Shown one piece after another: positions 1-8,382 of a stretch of 33,269 nucleotides of DNA. The position numbers were made by a program, and so were the translations under genes. This DNA is from Marinifilum caeruleilacunae. GTDB lineage: Bacteria > Bacteroidota > Bacteroidia > Bacteroidales > Marinifilaceae. The notes beneath the pieces are model-generated. The model saw only the letters and a list, made by a program, of their open reading frames with translations, was not told the DNA's origin and searched no databases. The stretch covers positions 1 to 33,269 of the forward strand of contig NZ_RZNH01000050.1 in the NCBI RefSeq assembly GCF_013141825.1. Reading direction: 5' to 3'. Every line of letters begins with the position of its first letter. Within the stretch, counting starts at the first letter, position 1.

Positions 1-101
1 TCTCGTGCAACAGATAGGCAAGATCTTCCTTCGTTCTGTATTTTTAGAACTGCTTGTTCTCTATCCTCAATACTAAATTTGTTTCTCTTTTTTTTAGTCA
101 T
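1..101 (-). CDS. IS3-family transposase OrfA, N-terminal fragment (cut by window edge)
   Basis: Starting at the ATG at 101-99 on the minus strand, 33 codons can be read before the window ends. They begin MTKKKRNKFSIEDREQAVLK and continue into a segment ending in CLSVAR, with no stop. A basic start followed by a helix that opens a helix-turn-helix is typical of the small DNA-binding OrfA of IS3-family elements, which is normally about 90-110 residues and is joined to OrfB by programmed frameshifting. The assignment rests mainly on its place just inside an IS3-type terminal repeat. The gene runs off the left edge, so whether the transposase is intact is unknown. Confidence 0.72.
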   Translation of the reverse strand, partial: MTKKKRNKFSIEDREQAVLKIQNEGRSCLSVAR

Positions 102-106
102 AAAAA

Positions 107-138
107 CACCCCAAATGTTGTGTCCAACTTTTGGGGTG
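107..138. repeat. Inverted repeat between IS tip and orfA start
   Basis: CACCCCAAA (107-115) and TTTGGGGTG (130-138) are perfect 9-bp complements separated by 14 bases. The right arm is part of the IS terminal repeat and the left arm lies just before the orfA start codon. A hairpin here in RNA entering from outside could limit impinging transcription or translation of orfA. That role is inferred; the repeat itself is seen directly. Confidence 0.6.
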
Positions 139-165
139 CAGTTCATTTTCAAATCGGGCTTTTTT

Positions 166-1752
166 TTATTGATAGGAATAAATTTCGAAAGTAACACGTC
201 GGTTGTTGGCTCGGCTCTGGTTGTCTTTATTTTCTACAATAGGTTTGCTTTCACCATGCGGAATAATAAGGATACGGTTATCGGGGACACCATTTAATAT
301 CAGGTAATTTTTTACCGTTGTCAGACGTTTGTAAGCCAGCTCGATGTTTGAACTATCGGAGCCAATATCGTCGGTATGACCGTGCATTTTAAGAATGTAC
401 GACTCATTTTCAACCATCATTCGAATTACGGTTTGTAACTTGCGACGCGAGTATTCTGTCAGTTCAAACTTGCCAAAAGCAAAATAGATATTCTCCAATC
501 GCTCTTCCATTTCAATTCTCTCTTCCTTCTGTTCAGGGCAACCATTATTGGCTGCAATTCCAGGCACTTCAGGGCAATAATCTTCACTGTCAACCACTCC
601 ATCCATATCCGAATCAACAGGGCAACCTTTGGCGTCTACAATGTAAAATGGCGGCGTTTTCGGACATTCATCCATCTCATCAGGCACACCATCGCGATCG
701 GAATCGGCCATCTTGTCTTCTTTTTCCATTTGCTCCAGTTCATGGCGCAAGCGGTCAATTTTCTTGTATTTTTCTGCCAATAAAGTTTTTAAGGTACTGA
801 TATCATTATCCAGTATTCTTTCCGGTTCTCTTTTTCTCTTGCCTTTAAGGCGATATCCAATCAGGAATTCGTGGTTGTTCGAAGCATACCTTCCGGTTTT
901 TTGAATGCCTATATCATAGGCATAACCAATCACAAAGTTCTTCAATACGTTTACACCAACATTCAGACCTACCGAAAAATCATCGCGATAATTTACCGCA
1001 AACCATCCCTTTTCTTCAAGCTTCGCAATTACATTCACATCGAACTGAACCGGTGAGCTTTTTGCATAGCGCATCATTACATATGGTGTAATGCTAAGAT
1101 CTCTGATTCGTGGAATATCAAATTCATATCCACCACTCAGCATGGCATGTCGAACCAGTTTGTATGAGGTTTCGGCACCATCGTTATTTTCGCTTACCGA
1201 GTTGTTTAGAAGCTGTGGGATGGTAAGTCCAACAATGATATTCTTGTGCGTATAATACAGGCCCAAATTGGCCATAAATTCGGTATTCTTATAATCGGTA
1301 TTCAGAAGATAAGGATCGCTCGGATTTGCCCTTAAATCGTTCATGTTTACCCTAAAATCGGATATTCCTGCCGCTAAACCCAATCGCAGGAAATGATCGT
1401 CGGCAATTTGTAATCTGTACGAATAGCTAAGTAAAGCCTGGGTATTGTCAAAAATCCCCACATTGTCGTTTATCAGGTTAAAACCTATACCATATTTTGC
1501 TTCGTTTAAGGCTGCATCGGCAGTAAAGGCATGAGTCACCTGTCCGCCATCGAAATCGGCAAACTTCTGATTCCTCATCAGGTATGCATTAAACAATCGG
1601 TTGGCTCCGGCAGCAGCAGGATTGTACACCGTTGGGTTAATGTAATACTGATCGAGCAGTGGAACCTGCTGGGCATTCACTTCCTTTCCAAACAGGCAGG
1701 AAAGTAGTAGCAGGCAAAACGGAATATATTTCGAGAAGTAGATTTGTTTCAT
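166..1752 (-). CDS. PorP/SprF family outer-membrane protein fused to TSP3 repeats and an OmpA domain
   Basis: This 528-residue protein has a signal peptide (about 1-27, ending VNAQ). A PorP/SprF-type beta-barrel follows (about 30-305), with the family's opening pattern QYYINPTVYNPAAAG. Next is a short charged coiled coil (about 315-347). Two calcium-binding thrombospondin type 3-like segments (about 348-405, DSDRDGVPDEMDECP and a second copy) lead to an OmpA-like peptidoglycan-binding domain (about 420-525, with HGHTDDIGS and a final RANNRRV). PorP/SprF proteins work with the T9SS; in Flavobacterium, SprF is needed for export of the type B cargo SprB. The gene starts 11 bp after the repeat-protein gene, so the two are probably co-transcribed, with this protein serving as dedicated partner and anchor. 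The family is clear; the exact partnership is inferred. Confidence 0.9.
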   Translation of the reverse strand: MKQIYFSKYIPFCLLLLSCLFGKEVNAQQVPLLDQYYINPTVYNPAAAGANRLFNAYLMRNQKFADFDGGQVTHAFTADAALNEAKYGIGFNLINDNVGIFDNTQALLSYSYRLQIADDHFLRLGLAAGISDFRVNMNDLRANPSDPYLLNTDYKNTEFMANLGLYYTHKNIIVGLTIPQLLNNSVSENNDGAETSYKLVRHAMLSGGYEFDIPRIRDLSITPYVMMRYAKSSPVQFDVNVIAKLEEKGWFAVNYRDDFSVGLNVGVNVLKNFVIGYAYDIGIQKTGRYASNNHEFLIGYRLKGKRKREPERILDNDISTLKTLLAEKYKKIDRLRHELEQMEKEDKMADSDRDGVPDEMDECPKTPPFYIVDAKGCPVDSDMDGVVDSEDYCPEVPGIAANNGCPEQKEERIEMEERLENIYFAFGKFELTEYSRRKLQTVIRMMVENESYILKMHGHTDDIGSDSSNIELAYKRLTTVKNYLILNGVPDNRILIIPHGESKPIVENKDNQSRANNRRVTFEIYSYQ

Positions 1753-1763
1753 TGTAAGTGGTT

Positions 1764-4700
1764 TTAATTTCCCAGAATCGATAAGCTTCCTTTGATTGGT
1801 TTTACATCCTCCGAATCGAATTCAATCAGGTAGTAATAGGCACCATTTGGAAGAGTGGAACCATTGTAACTTCCTGTCCAATCGTTTTGGTAGGTTTTAG
1901 AATGATAAACTTCCTGTCCGTAAATGTTGAAAACATATACTTCAGGCATTCCTAATTCCGATTGATAATGAATAATCCACTTGTCGTTGATTCCATCGCC
2001 ATTTGGGGTTAAAGCGTTATTCACGATTACCTGTGTTTCTTCATCAAGTTCGATATCAACCAATTGACCGGCCTCAGCAGAACGACATGCATTGCCATCA
2101 ACCACCAAAACCTGGTATGTTCCGGTTTTTAGTCCCGAAAGTTCCAATACCGGACTGTCCATGGTAACTGTCTCTCCCGGATTGATAATGTAAGTGTAAG
2201 GAGCAACACCTTCCGAAACAGAAATCACCAAATTGCCATCATAACCCGATTGCACATCGGTAGTAAGAATTTGCAGTTTAGGATTCGATTGCAGGGTATA
2301 GGCAGGCGTAGCAGCCACTAATTTATCATTACAATTGCCAATACTTACGTAGATATTGGAGTTGATTCCTGGAACTACATCTTCAAAAACAAGCGGACCG
2401 CCTGTTCCTGTTAATTCTGATAAAATATCGTCGCCATCCTGAAGCACGTAACTGATGCCACTTATCGAACTGGTAAGCTCAATGTCAATGGATTCCCCTT
2501 CGCAAAACTCATCGGGAGTCGCAAAATTTTCCAAAGAATTGCTACTGATATCCGGAACCATAATTTGTTTGGTATGATCCATAAGTAATTGATCGGTACA
2601 AACCGTTTCGTGTGCATAAACAGTATAAGTGCTGCTTGCAGTGGGGTATTGCTCAGGAAATTGTATGGTAGAGCCGTTCCCAACTACATTTGGCTCGATA
2701 AAATTACTTCCATCATGCAACTGGTATAAAATATCAGCTTGACTGTTTTCTATAGAGATCACAAGCTCATCTCCGGCACAAAGGGTATCTTTATTGCTTA
2801 CTATCAAACGGTCGGTTTCAGGTGAATGATGAACATCAACATCAACCGTGTACCTGATATCTACCGGAGCCAGGCATCGTTCGCCCATGGCTTCAATTCT
2901 GTAGGTAGTAGAATTGGCCGGTGTAGTTGGTTCAAAACTGATTTCCTCATTGTTTCCGGTCAATGGCGTGCCAATGGCTGTATCACCATTCCAAAGCTGG
3001 TATTGAACCCTGGTATCGGTCGGTGTTAGCGATACAACCACCTGTTCTCCTTCGCAAATCGTATGCTTATCGATGGTTGGATGCAAGTGGATTTCGGGCT
3101 GTAAACCTACGTCAACGCGAATTGTCTGATCAAGGTTTTGTTGCGTTCCACATGCTTCGTTGCTTGCAACCACACGGTAGTTGACCGAACGGAAAGGTGA
3201 AAACTCGGGGAAGGACAGGGCAGAGCCTGTACCCGCAATCGGATCTCCTTCAAAGTAAGTTCCATCGAAAAGTTGATAGTTTACCCCAATTTCACTAGAA
3301 TCAATTGAGATGATCGTATTTTCGCCTACACAAATTTCCGGCTCCGAAATGCTAACACCAATTGTACTTATAGGCAAGTTTACCACATTGAGTTCAAATG
3401 TGTTTTGCAGGTCTAATCTCGAATTACATCCTGCCATGGTAGTTTCTACAATGTAGGTAGTAGTTGTATCGGGCGAAACAGATGAAAAATCGAGTGTACC
3501 ACCATTGCCTGTCGCGGTGCCAAGAGTCGTTCCCGTATGATCTTTCAACCAATAAGACAAGCCGGTTTCGGAATTCTCTATCGAAATCACCACCGGGGTA
3601 TTTAAACTTTCGCAAATTTGAGTCGCGTTGGCAGTTACATTTAAATCGAGTTTTGGACCGGCGTTTACAGTAATATTGCTGGTGTTTGGATAGCTAACAG
3701 GCGATGCGCACAGCAAACTCTGCGCCTGTATGCTTAAGCTTTGCGATTGACTTGGTTTGATAAATACACTAATGTCAATACCATTTCCTTCTATACCACC
3801 CAAATTGCCATCGATACTGCCAATAACATCGTACCTGATTCCATTCTCGCTGCCATTAATGGTAACAGCAATAATTTCGCCCTCGCATATGGTCGATGGA
3901 TTTACATTGTATGATATGCTTGCTGCAGGTTGAGGATTTACCGTAACGATTGCCTGGTTGCTCACTTCATAAACCGAAGCACAAGTGGTTTTGATTGCAT
4001 CAACCAGGTAATTTGTTGTACTGGTTGGATTCAGCGCCGGAAAACTGATTTGTCCACCATTTCCATTGATTGGCGAACCAATGTTTCCAGAGGCATCTTT
4101 CAATTGGTACTGTACATTATTCTCCGAATTATCGATGCTAATAATTGTGCTTTCTCCTTCGCAAATTTCGCCGGGAGTTGCTGACAATACAAGATCCAAA
4201 TCGGGCAAACCATTCACACTTATCGTGGATTTTTGATCTAAGGTATTAAGGCTACTGCAATTGTTTTTTACAGCCTGTATTTCATATACCGTATTGCTTG
4301 TAGGAGAAACAATAAATTCGATGCTGCCTCCAGTGCCTGTAATGGCCGACCCAATTGTTGAAGTGCCATCAAACAATTGATAGTTCACATCGCTTTCTGT
4401 TGCATCCACAAAAATCGAGATGCTTTCTCCATCGCAAATATCTGCGCTGGAAGGTGTAACAGCCAGTGTCAAATTGGGTTGATCTTTTACATTGATCGTA
4501 ATCGTGTTGTCAAGATTTTTGCTTTCAGAACAAGCTGTTGAATTGACCTGAACATGGTAGGTCGTATTTGTAGTAGGATTTATGCCAGCAAATGAAACCT
4601 TATTTCCATCACCTGTTATTGCAGGTCCTATCTGATTTGTTCCATCAGTAAGCTGGTATTCAACTCCATTTTCCGATTCTTCCAGGCTAATAATTACGCT

Positions 4701-5669
4701 TTCACCACTGCAAATTTCGCTATGATCTGCTGTCAAATTCAAATCTGTTCTTGGCGTTGCACCTACGGTAACCAGTATTTTCTGATCGAGATTAAAATAG
4801 TTCAAACAACTCGGACCAAAAGCTCTAATGGTGTACAGTTCGGAGCTGCTTGGGCTGAGTGTGAAATTCATATTGCCACCAGTACCGGTCAATGGACCTG
4901 CCACATAAGAACTGCCATCAAAAATCTGGTAATCAATTCCGGTTTCTGCATTTTCAACAGTAATGGTAATCGATTCTCCCGGACAAATTTGGTTGTTATC
5001 GGCATAAACCGTTAAATCGGTTTTTGGCGATGGCGCAACATTAATGGTTGCCGTATTGTTTAGCATGATTTGGTCGTGACATGCACCACCACTCACAAAA
5101 ATCTGATAGGTTGTATTGGTTTGGGGAAATACCTGTGGAAACTGAACGGTCCCACCATTTCCTGCCAAAGCCGGAGGGAAATCGTCCGGACCATTATTCA
5201 ACAAGTAGTTGTAGCCGTTTTCTGTGTTATCCACTGATATCAGAACACCTTCGTCTTTACAAATCTGGCTTTCCGAAGCGTGTACTGTCAAACTTAAATC
5301 CGGACCAGGATTTACGCTCACCGATAGGGTTTCGGTCAAATCTGAAGTCTCGCTTGTTGTGGTGTTGGTAGCCGTAACACTGTAGGTAGCTGTTGCCGTT
5401 GGTGCAAGTGTGAAAGAAATTTGCGAACCTGTACCGGCTATAGGGCTTCCAGTATTAATTCCATCAGCTTTAAGCTGATATTCTACTCCTGCTTCACTGC
5501 TTGCCAGGAAAATGCTTATGCTCTCGCCCACGCAAATCGACGATTTATCTACACTCAAATCAATCGAAGTGTCGGGAGGAGCCTGTGCGGCATTTGCCGT
5601 AAAATGATTAGTAAAAAATAAACAAAAAAGTAGTAGAGTGGTATGGAGTTTGGGGTAAAAATGCTTCAT
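1764..5669 (-). CDS. Large secreted repeat protein with T9SS type B (gliding-motility-type) C-terminal domain
   Basis: This 1301-residue protein has an N-terminal signal peptide (about 1-28). Twelve tandem Ig/PKD-like modules of about 90 residues follow (about 36-1127). Each carries a variant of ICxGExxxISxxxSExGVxYQL, a central glycine-rich GTGGxxxF stretch and a later cysteine that could pair with the first. A SprB-like segment (about 1128-1215, VAPYTYIINPGE and LKTGTYQVLVVDGNAC) precedes a type B sorting domain (about 1216-1301). That domain has the hallmarks LTPNGDGINDKW, VYVFNIYGQEVY and NGAYYYLIEF. Such proteins are exported across the outer membrane by T9SS and kept at or released from the surface. 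An adhesin is the likely role. No catalytic domain is visible, and the PorP/SprF gene lies just downstream. Confidence 0.9.
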   Translation of the reverse strand: MKHFYPKLHTTLLLFCLFFTNHFTANAAQAPPDTSIDLSVDKSSICVGESISIFLASSEAGVEYQLKADGINTGSPIAGTGSQISFTLAPTATATYSVTATNTTTSETSDLTETLSVSVNPGPDLSLTVHASESQICKDEGVLISVDNTENGYNYLLNNGPDDFPPALAGNGGTVQFPQVFPQTNTTYQIFVSGGACHDQIMLNNTATINVAPSPKTDLTVYADNNQICPGESITITVENAETGIDYQIFDGSSYVAGPLTGTGGNMNFTLSPSSSELYTIRAFGPSCLNYFNLDQKILVTVGATPRTDLNLTADHSEICSGESVIISLEESENGVEYQLTDGTNQIGPAITGDGNKVSFAGINPTTNTTYHVQVNSTACSESKNLDNTITINVKDQPNLTLAVTPSSADICDGESISIFVDATESDVNYQLFDGTSTIGSAITGTGGSIEFIVSPTSNTVYEIQAVKNNCSSLNTLDQKSTISVNGLPDLDLVLSATPGEICEGESTIISIDNSENNVQYQLKDASGNIGSPINGNGGQISFPALNPTSTTNYLVDAIKTTCASVYEVSNQAIVTVNPQPAASISYNVNPSTICEGEIIAVTINGSENGIRYDVIGSIDGNLGGIEGNGIDISVFIKPSQSQSLSIQAQSLLCASPVSYPNTSNITVNAGPKLDLNVTANATQICESLNTPVVISIENSETGLSYWLKDHTGTTLGTATGNGGTLDFSSVSPDTTTTYIVETTMAGCNSRLDLQNTFELNVVNLPISTIGVSISEPEICVGENTIISIDSSEIGVNYQLFDGTYFEGDPIAGTGSALSFPEFSPFRSVNYRVVASNEACGTQQNLDQTIRVDVGLQPEIHLHPTIDKHTICEGEQVVVSLTPTDTRVQYQLWNGDTAIGTPLTGNNEEISFEPTTPANSTTYRIEAMGERCLAPVDIRYTVDVDVHHSPETDRLIVSNKDTLCAGDELVISIENSQADILYQLHDGSNFIEPNVVGNGSTIQFPEQYPTASSTYTVYAHETVCTDQLLMDHTKQIMVPDISSNSLENFATPDEFCEGESIDIELTSSISGISYVLQDGDDILSELTGTGGPLVFEDVVPGINSNIYVSIGNCNDKLVAATPAYTLQSNPKLQILTTDVQSGYDGNLVISVSEGVAPYTYIINPGETVTMDSPVLELSGLKTGTYQVLVVDGNACRSAEAGQLVDIELDEETQVIVNNALTPNGDGINDKWIIHYQSELGMPEVYVFNIYGQEVYHSKTYQNDWTGSYNGSTLPNGAYYYLIEFDSEDVKPIKGSLSILGN
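2289..5564 (-). repeat. Twelve tandem ~90-residue protein repeats within the T9SS cargo gene
   Basis: The encoded modules start with a beta-strand and a cysteine motif (ICxGES or a variant), then YQLxDG, then GTGGxxSF, a TTTY strand and a second cysteine. The repeats have diverged at DNA level, so recent unit gain is not obvious. Module 1 has no second cysteine. Module 7 lacks the YQL motif, reading RYDVIG instead, and module 8 has a two-residue shift in the cysteine motif (CESLNTP). Confidence 0.82.
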
Positions 5670-6063
5670 TCAATAGATTTAGATTAGAGTGGTTTTATAT
5701 GGTGTTAACAAATTGGTTTTGCAAAAAATACTTGAATGAAAAGGGAATCCAATGAGTTAGAGCTGTTTTTTTGATTTTTTAAGATTTTAAACAAATTTTT
5801 CAAACAAATATTGGATTACTTTGTTCAATCAAACAACTGTGATTCATAGCAAATTAGGGAGTAATGAGTTTGCTTTTGGTAAAAGGCCTGAAAAAAATCA
5901 ATATTCGCTATTCTACTACATCAACAGGATAGGACTAAAAATAGACAAAAAATTGACAAATCGACAAAAATTGTCGATAAATGTATTTTATTTTGGTGTC
6001 AATCAATTATGGTAAATTGCAATGATTCCTAAAATATCGGGATGAACTACCAATATATTTTTA
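5670..6063. other. Gene-free AT-rich region between divergent genes
   Basis: This holds the divergent control regions of the T9SS repeat-protein gene (minus) and the dCMP deaminase gene (plus). A perfect inverted repeat TCGACAA-AAA-TTGTCGA lies at 5961-5977 and could be an operator or small hairpin. The short frame over 5821-6015 has no family features and an unremarkable composition, so I do not call it a gene. I found no convincing promoter for the minus-strand gene. Confidence 0.5.
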
Positions 6064-6071
6064 TACATTTG
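6064..6071 (+). promoter_or_regulatory. Predicted -7 box (TACATTTG) for the dCMP deaminase operon
   Basis: TACATTTG matches the Bacteroidota -7 consensus TAnnTTTG and lies 28 bp before the start codon, which would give a leader of about 20 nt. There is no clear TTG -33 box at the expected spacing, so the call is tentative. Confidence 0.4.
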
Positions 6072-6099
6072 TTAGAATTACATAATATGAGTTGAAAAC

Positions 6100-6555
6100 A
6101 TGATGGATAAAGAATCAGTGAGTGTACTAAGCAAACAGGATAAGTTGGACAGGAGATATTTGAGAATGGCCTTGGTGTGGGCTGAAAATTCATATTGTAA
6201 AAGAAGACAGGTGGGTGCTTTGATCGTAAAAGACAAAATGATCATCTCCGATGGCTACAATGGAACCCCTTCGGGCTTCGAAAATGTGTGCGAAGATGAC
6301 AACTTTAAGACCAAACCTTACGTACTACATGCAGAAGCCAATGCTATTACCAAAGTTGCCAAGTCGGGTAACAGTAGCGAAAATGCTACTTTATATGTTA
6401 CCGCTTCCCCATGTATTGAGTGTGCGAAATTAATTATTCAAGCTGGAATTGTTAGAGTGGTTTATTCGGAAGAATATCATAGTTCCGATGGAATCGATTT
6501 ATTAGCAAGAGCCGGCATTGATTTGAAATATATCAATGTTAACGAAGAGATTTAA
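6100..6555 (+). CDS. dCMP deaminase (zinc-dependent cytidine/deoxycytidylate deaminase family)
   Basis: This 151-residue protein belongs to the deoxycytidylate deaminase family, which converts dCMP to dUMP for thymidylate synthesis in the cytosol. The zinc-binding and catalytic signature is complete: HAEANA (His77, Glu79) and PCIEC (Cys105, Cys108). The family's substrate-loop pattern SDGYNGTPSGFENVCE is also present (about 50-65). Length is normal. Two ATGs in a row allow a start at 6100 or 6103. It is followed after 10 bp by the S41 protease gene, so the two are probably co-transcribed. The order may simply be a conserved pairing rather than a shared pathway. A ComEB-type label is sometimes given to such proteins, but dCMP deaminase is the better functional name. 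Confidence 0.92.
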   Translation: MMDKESVSVLSKQDKLDRRYLRMALVWAENSYCKRRQVGALIVKDKMIISDGYNGTPSGFENVCEDDNFKTKPYVLHAEANAITKVAKSGNSSENATLYVTASPCIECAKLIIQAGIVRVVYSEEYHSSDGIDLLARAGIDLKYINVNEEI

Positions 6556-6565
6556 ATAAGGATAC

Positions 6566-8167
6566 ATGAGTTATAACAATAAGAGAAGTGCGATATTTCT
6601 GCCAGTTTTACTGGCATTAGCCATATTGCTTGGCATGTTTATTAATTCCATGTTTCAAGACAATGGAAAAGGCGATTCAACAATTTTTCAACTGCCAAAA
6701 GCTGGTAGTAAATTGGATGTTGTGTTGGATATGGTCGAATCGGATTATGTAGATACGGTGAGTTCTGCCCATTTGGTGGAGCAAGCTATTCCTGCAATTT
6801 TAAAAGACCTTGATCCGCATACTGTCTATATTCCTGCCAAAGATCTTCAAAGGGTAAACGAAGACCTGAAAGGAAACTTTGGTGGAATTGGGGTTCAGTT
6901 TATCAGGTACCAGGATACCGTGGCCATTGTTAGGGTAATTCCTGGTGGTCCGTCGGAATTGGCCGGTATTAAGGCTGGCGACCGATTGGTTACTGTAAAT
7001 GATACTTCCATTGTGGGTAAGGAGTTAAAAGACAATGATATTATTGGTCGATTGAAAGGACCAAAAGGAACACCTGTAACAGTAGGAGTGTACAGAAGAA
7101 GTACCAATGAAAACCTGGAGATGGAACTCCTAAGAGGATCGATTCCTGTGCCTAGTGTTGATGTGGCCTATATGATTAACGACTCGGTTGGTTATATTAA
7201 AGTGAGCCGATTTGCAGCAACTACCTACTTCGAATTCTCTGAAGGATTGGAAAAGCTGGAGTCGCAAGGAGTGAAAAACCTAATTGTTGACCTTCGTGGA
7301 AATACAGGTGGTTACCTGTCTGAGGCAACCAACATGATAAATGAATTCCTTGCCAAGGATAAAATGATGGTTTACACCGAAGGGAAAGCACAGCCAAGAA
7401 CCGATTATAAATCAAACGGAAGCGGTAGGTTCCAGGATTTGCCTGTGATTGTATTGATTGATGAGGTATCGGCTTCGGCAAGTGAGATTTTTGCAGGTGC
7501 AATTCAGGATAACGACCGAGGTAAAATTGTAGGTCGTCGTTCCTTTGGTAAAGGTTTGGTTCAGGAACAGAGACGATTGCCTGATGGTTCGGCTCTACGC
7601 TTAACCGTGGCGCGTTACTATACGCCAACCGGAAGATGTATCCAAAAGCCATATACCAATGGAAAAGAGGAGTATTACAACGATTTGAACATGAGATACA
7701 TTCATGGAGAGTTCCAAAAGAAAGACTCCATTCATTTTAATGATTCGTTAAAATTTACCACTCCGGGAGGAAATACCGTTTATGGTGGTGGTGGAATTAT
7801 GCCGGATGTATTTATTCCTGTTGACACTTCGGGCTATTCGAACTATTTTAGAGAGTTGGCCAGAAAAGGAATCATCTATCAATATGCATTTGCCTTTGTC
7901 GATAAACATCGTGAACAAATGAATGATTTGAAAACCCACAAAGACGTTTTAAACTTTGTGAAGAAAAAGTCAATCATCAATAATCTGGTGGCTTACGCCG
8001 ATAAGAAAGGTGTAAAACCAGACTCTAAAGGACTGAAGCAATCGCGTAAAATCATCGAAACACAACTAAAGGCATACATTGCCCGTGATGTGATTGATGA
8101 CATCGGTTATTATCCAATTATCAGAGACTTGGATAAAACTTTAACGGAGGCCGAAACACATTTTTAA
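6566..8167 (+). CDS. S41 family C-terminal processing peptidase (Prc/CtpA type)
   Basis: This 533-residue periplasmic or membrane-anchored serine protease has an N-terminal membrane segment (about 8-28, FLPVLLALAILLGMFI). A PDZ domain follows (about 85-175, GGIGVQF and GIKAGDRLVTVND). The S41 catalytic domain (about 190-370) carries LRGNTGGYLSEA and SASASEIFAGAIQD. By alignment to the family, the Ser/Lys dyad is Ser304 and Lys329 (in SFGKGLVQ), 25 residues apart as in E. coli Prc and Bacillus CtpB. Such enzymes trim or degrade envelope proteins from their C-termini. The C-terminal tail (about 400-533) is helical and charged. A strong terminator follows directly, closing the operon. Confidence 0.94.
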   Translation: MSYNNKRSAIFLPVLLALAILLGMFINSMFQDNGKGDSTIFQLPKAGSKLDVVLDMVESDYVDTVSSAHLVEQAIPAILKDLDPHTVYIPAKDLQRVNEDLKGNFGGIGVQFIRYQDTVAIVRVIPGGPSELAGIKAGDRLVTVNDTSIVGKELKDNDIIGRLKGPKGTPVTVGVYRRSTNENLEMELLRGSIPVPSVDVAYMINDSVGYIKVSRFAATTYFEFSEGLEKLESQGVKNLIVDLRGNTGGYLSEATNMINEFLAKDKMMVYTEGKAQPRTDYKSNGSGRFQDLPVIVLIDEVSASASEIFAGAIQDNDRGKIVGRRSFGKGLVQEQRRLPDGSALRLTVARYYTPTGRCIQKPYTNGKEEYYNDLNMRYIHGEFQKKDSIHFNDSLKFTTPGGNTVYGGGGIMPDVFIPVDTSGYSNYFRELARKGIIYQYAFAFVDKHREQMNDLKTHKDVLNFVKKKSIINNLVAYADKKGVKPDSKGLKQSRKIIETQLKAYIARDVIDDIGYYPIIRDLDKTLTEAETHF

Positions 8168-8190
8168 AAATTAATTTATCAAGATAAAGG

Positions 8191-8223
8191 AAAGAGACTT
8201 GCTGCAAAGTAAGTCTCTTTTTT
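8191..8223 (+). terminator. Rho-independent terminator after the S41 protease gene
   Basis: AAAGAGACTT (8191-8200) and AAGTCTCTTT (8211-8220) form a perfect 10-bp stem with a 10-base loop, running into a T tract to 8223. Confidence 0.88.
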
Positions 8224-8382
8224 ATGCCTAATTTGCTGTGCTTGCGTAGTTTTTTAACTCAAACTCCAATAAAAAAATCCAAGACAATTAAACCTTCCAA
8301 CTTTCCAAAAGTCAAAGCACTGAATTCGATTTTAAAAAAGCGCTGGAATAATCAAATTAGAAACGTTAAAATTTTAGATAGA

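Larger units (their letters stand above)
1..145 (-). mobile_element. IS3-family insertion sequence, one end only
   Basis: The right edge of this segment reads, on the minus strand, TGAACTGCACCCCAAAAGTT from position 145 inward. This is the kind of terminal inverted repeat (TG start, CCCCAAAAGTTGGACA core) found on IS3-family elements. A reading frame that looks like the N-terminus of a transposase OrfA starts 44 bp inside it. The rest of the element, including orfB and the other end, lies outside the window, so completeness and target duplication cannot be judged. The three or four bases just outside (TTT/TTTC from 146) would be the target-site copy. The element sits 20 bp past the stop codon of the PorP/SprF gene. 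Confidence 0.82.

Noticed and set aside
2289-5564. Repeats in this region as a CRISPR array or DNA satellite
   Set aside because: The repetition is at protein level with about 90-residue units and diverged codons. There are no short identical repeats with spacers.
5821-6015. 64-codon frame in the intergenic region
   Set aside because: No ribosome site, domain or composition support, and it covers a palindrome and likely control DNA.
8224-8382. Upstream extension of the Spy-like gene
   Set aside because: It begins directly after a terminator, has no conserved features and would bury the signal peptide.
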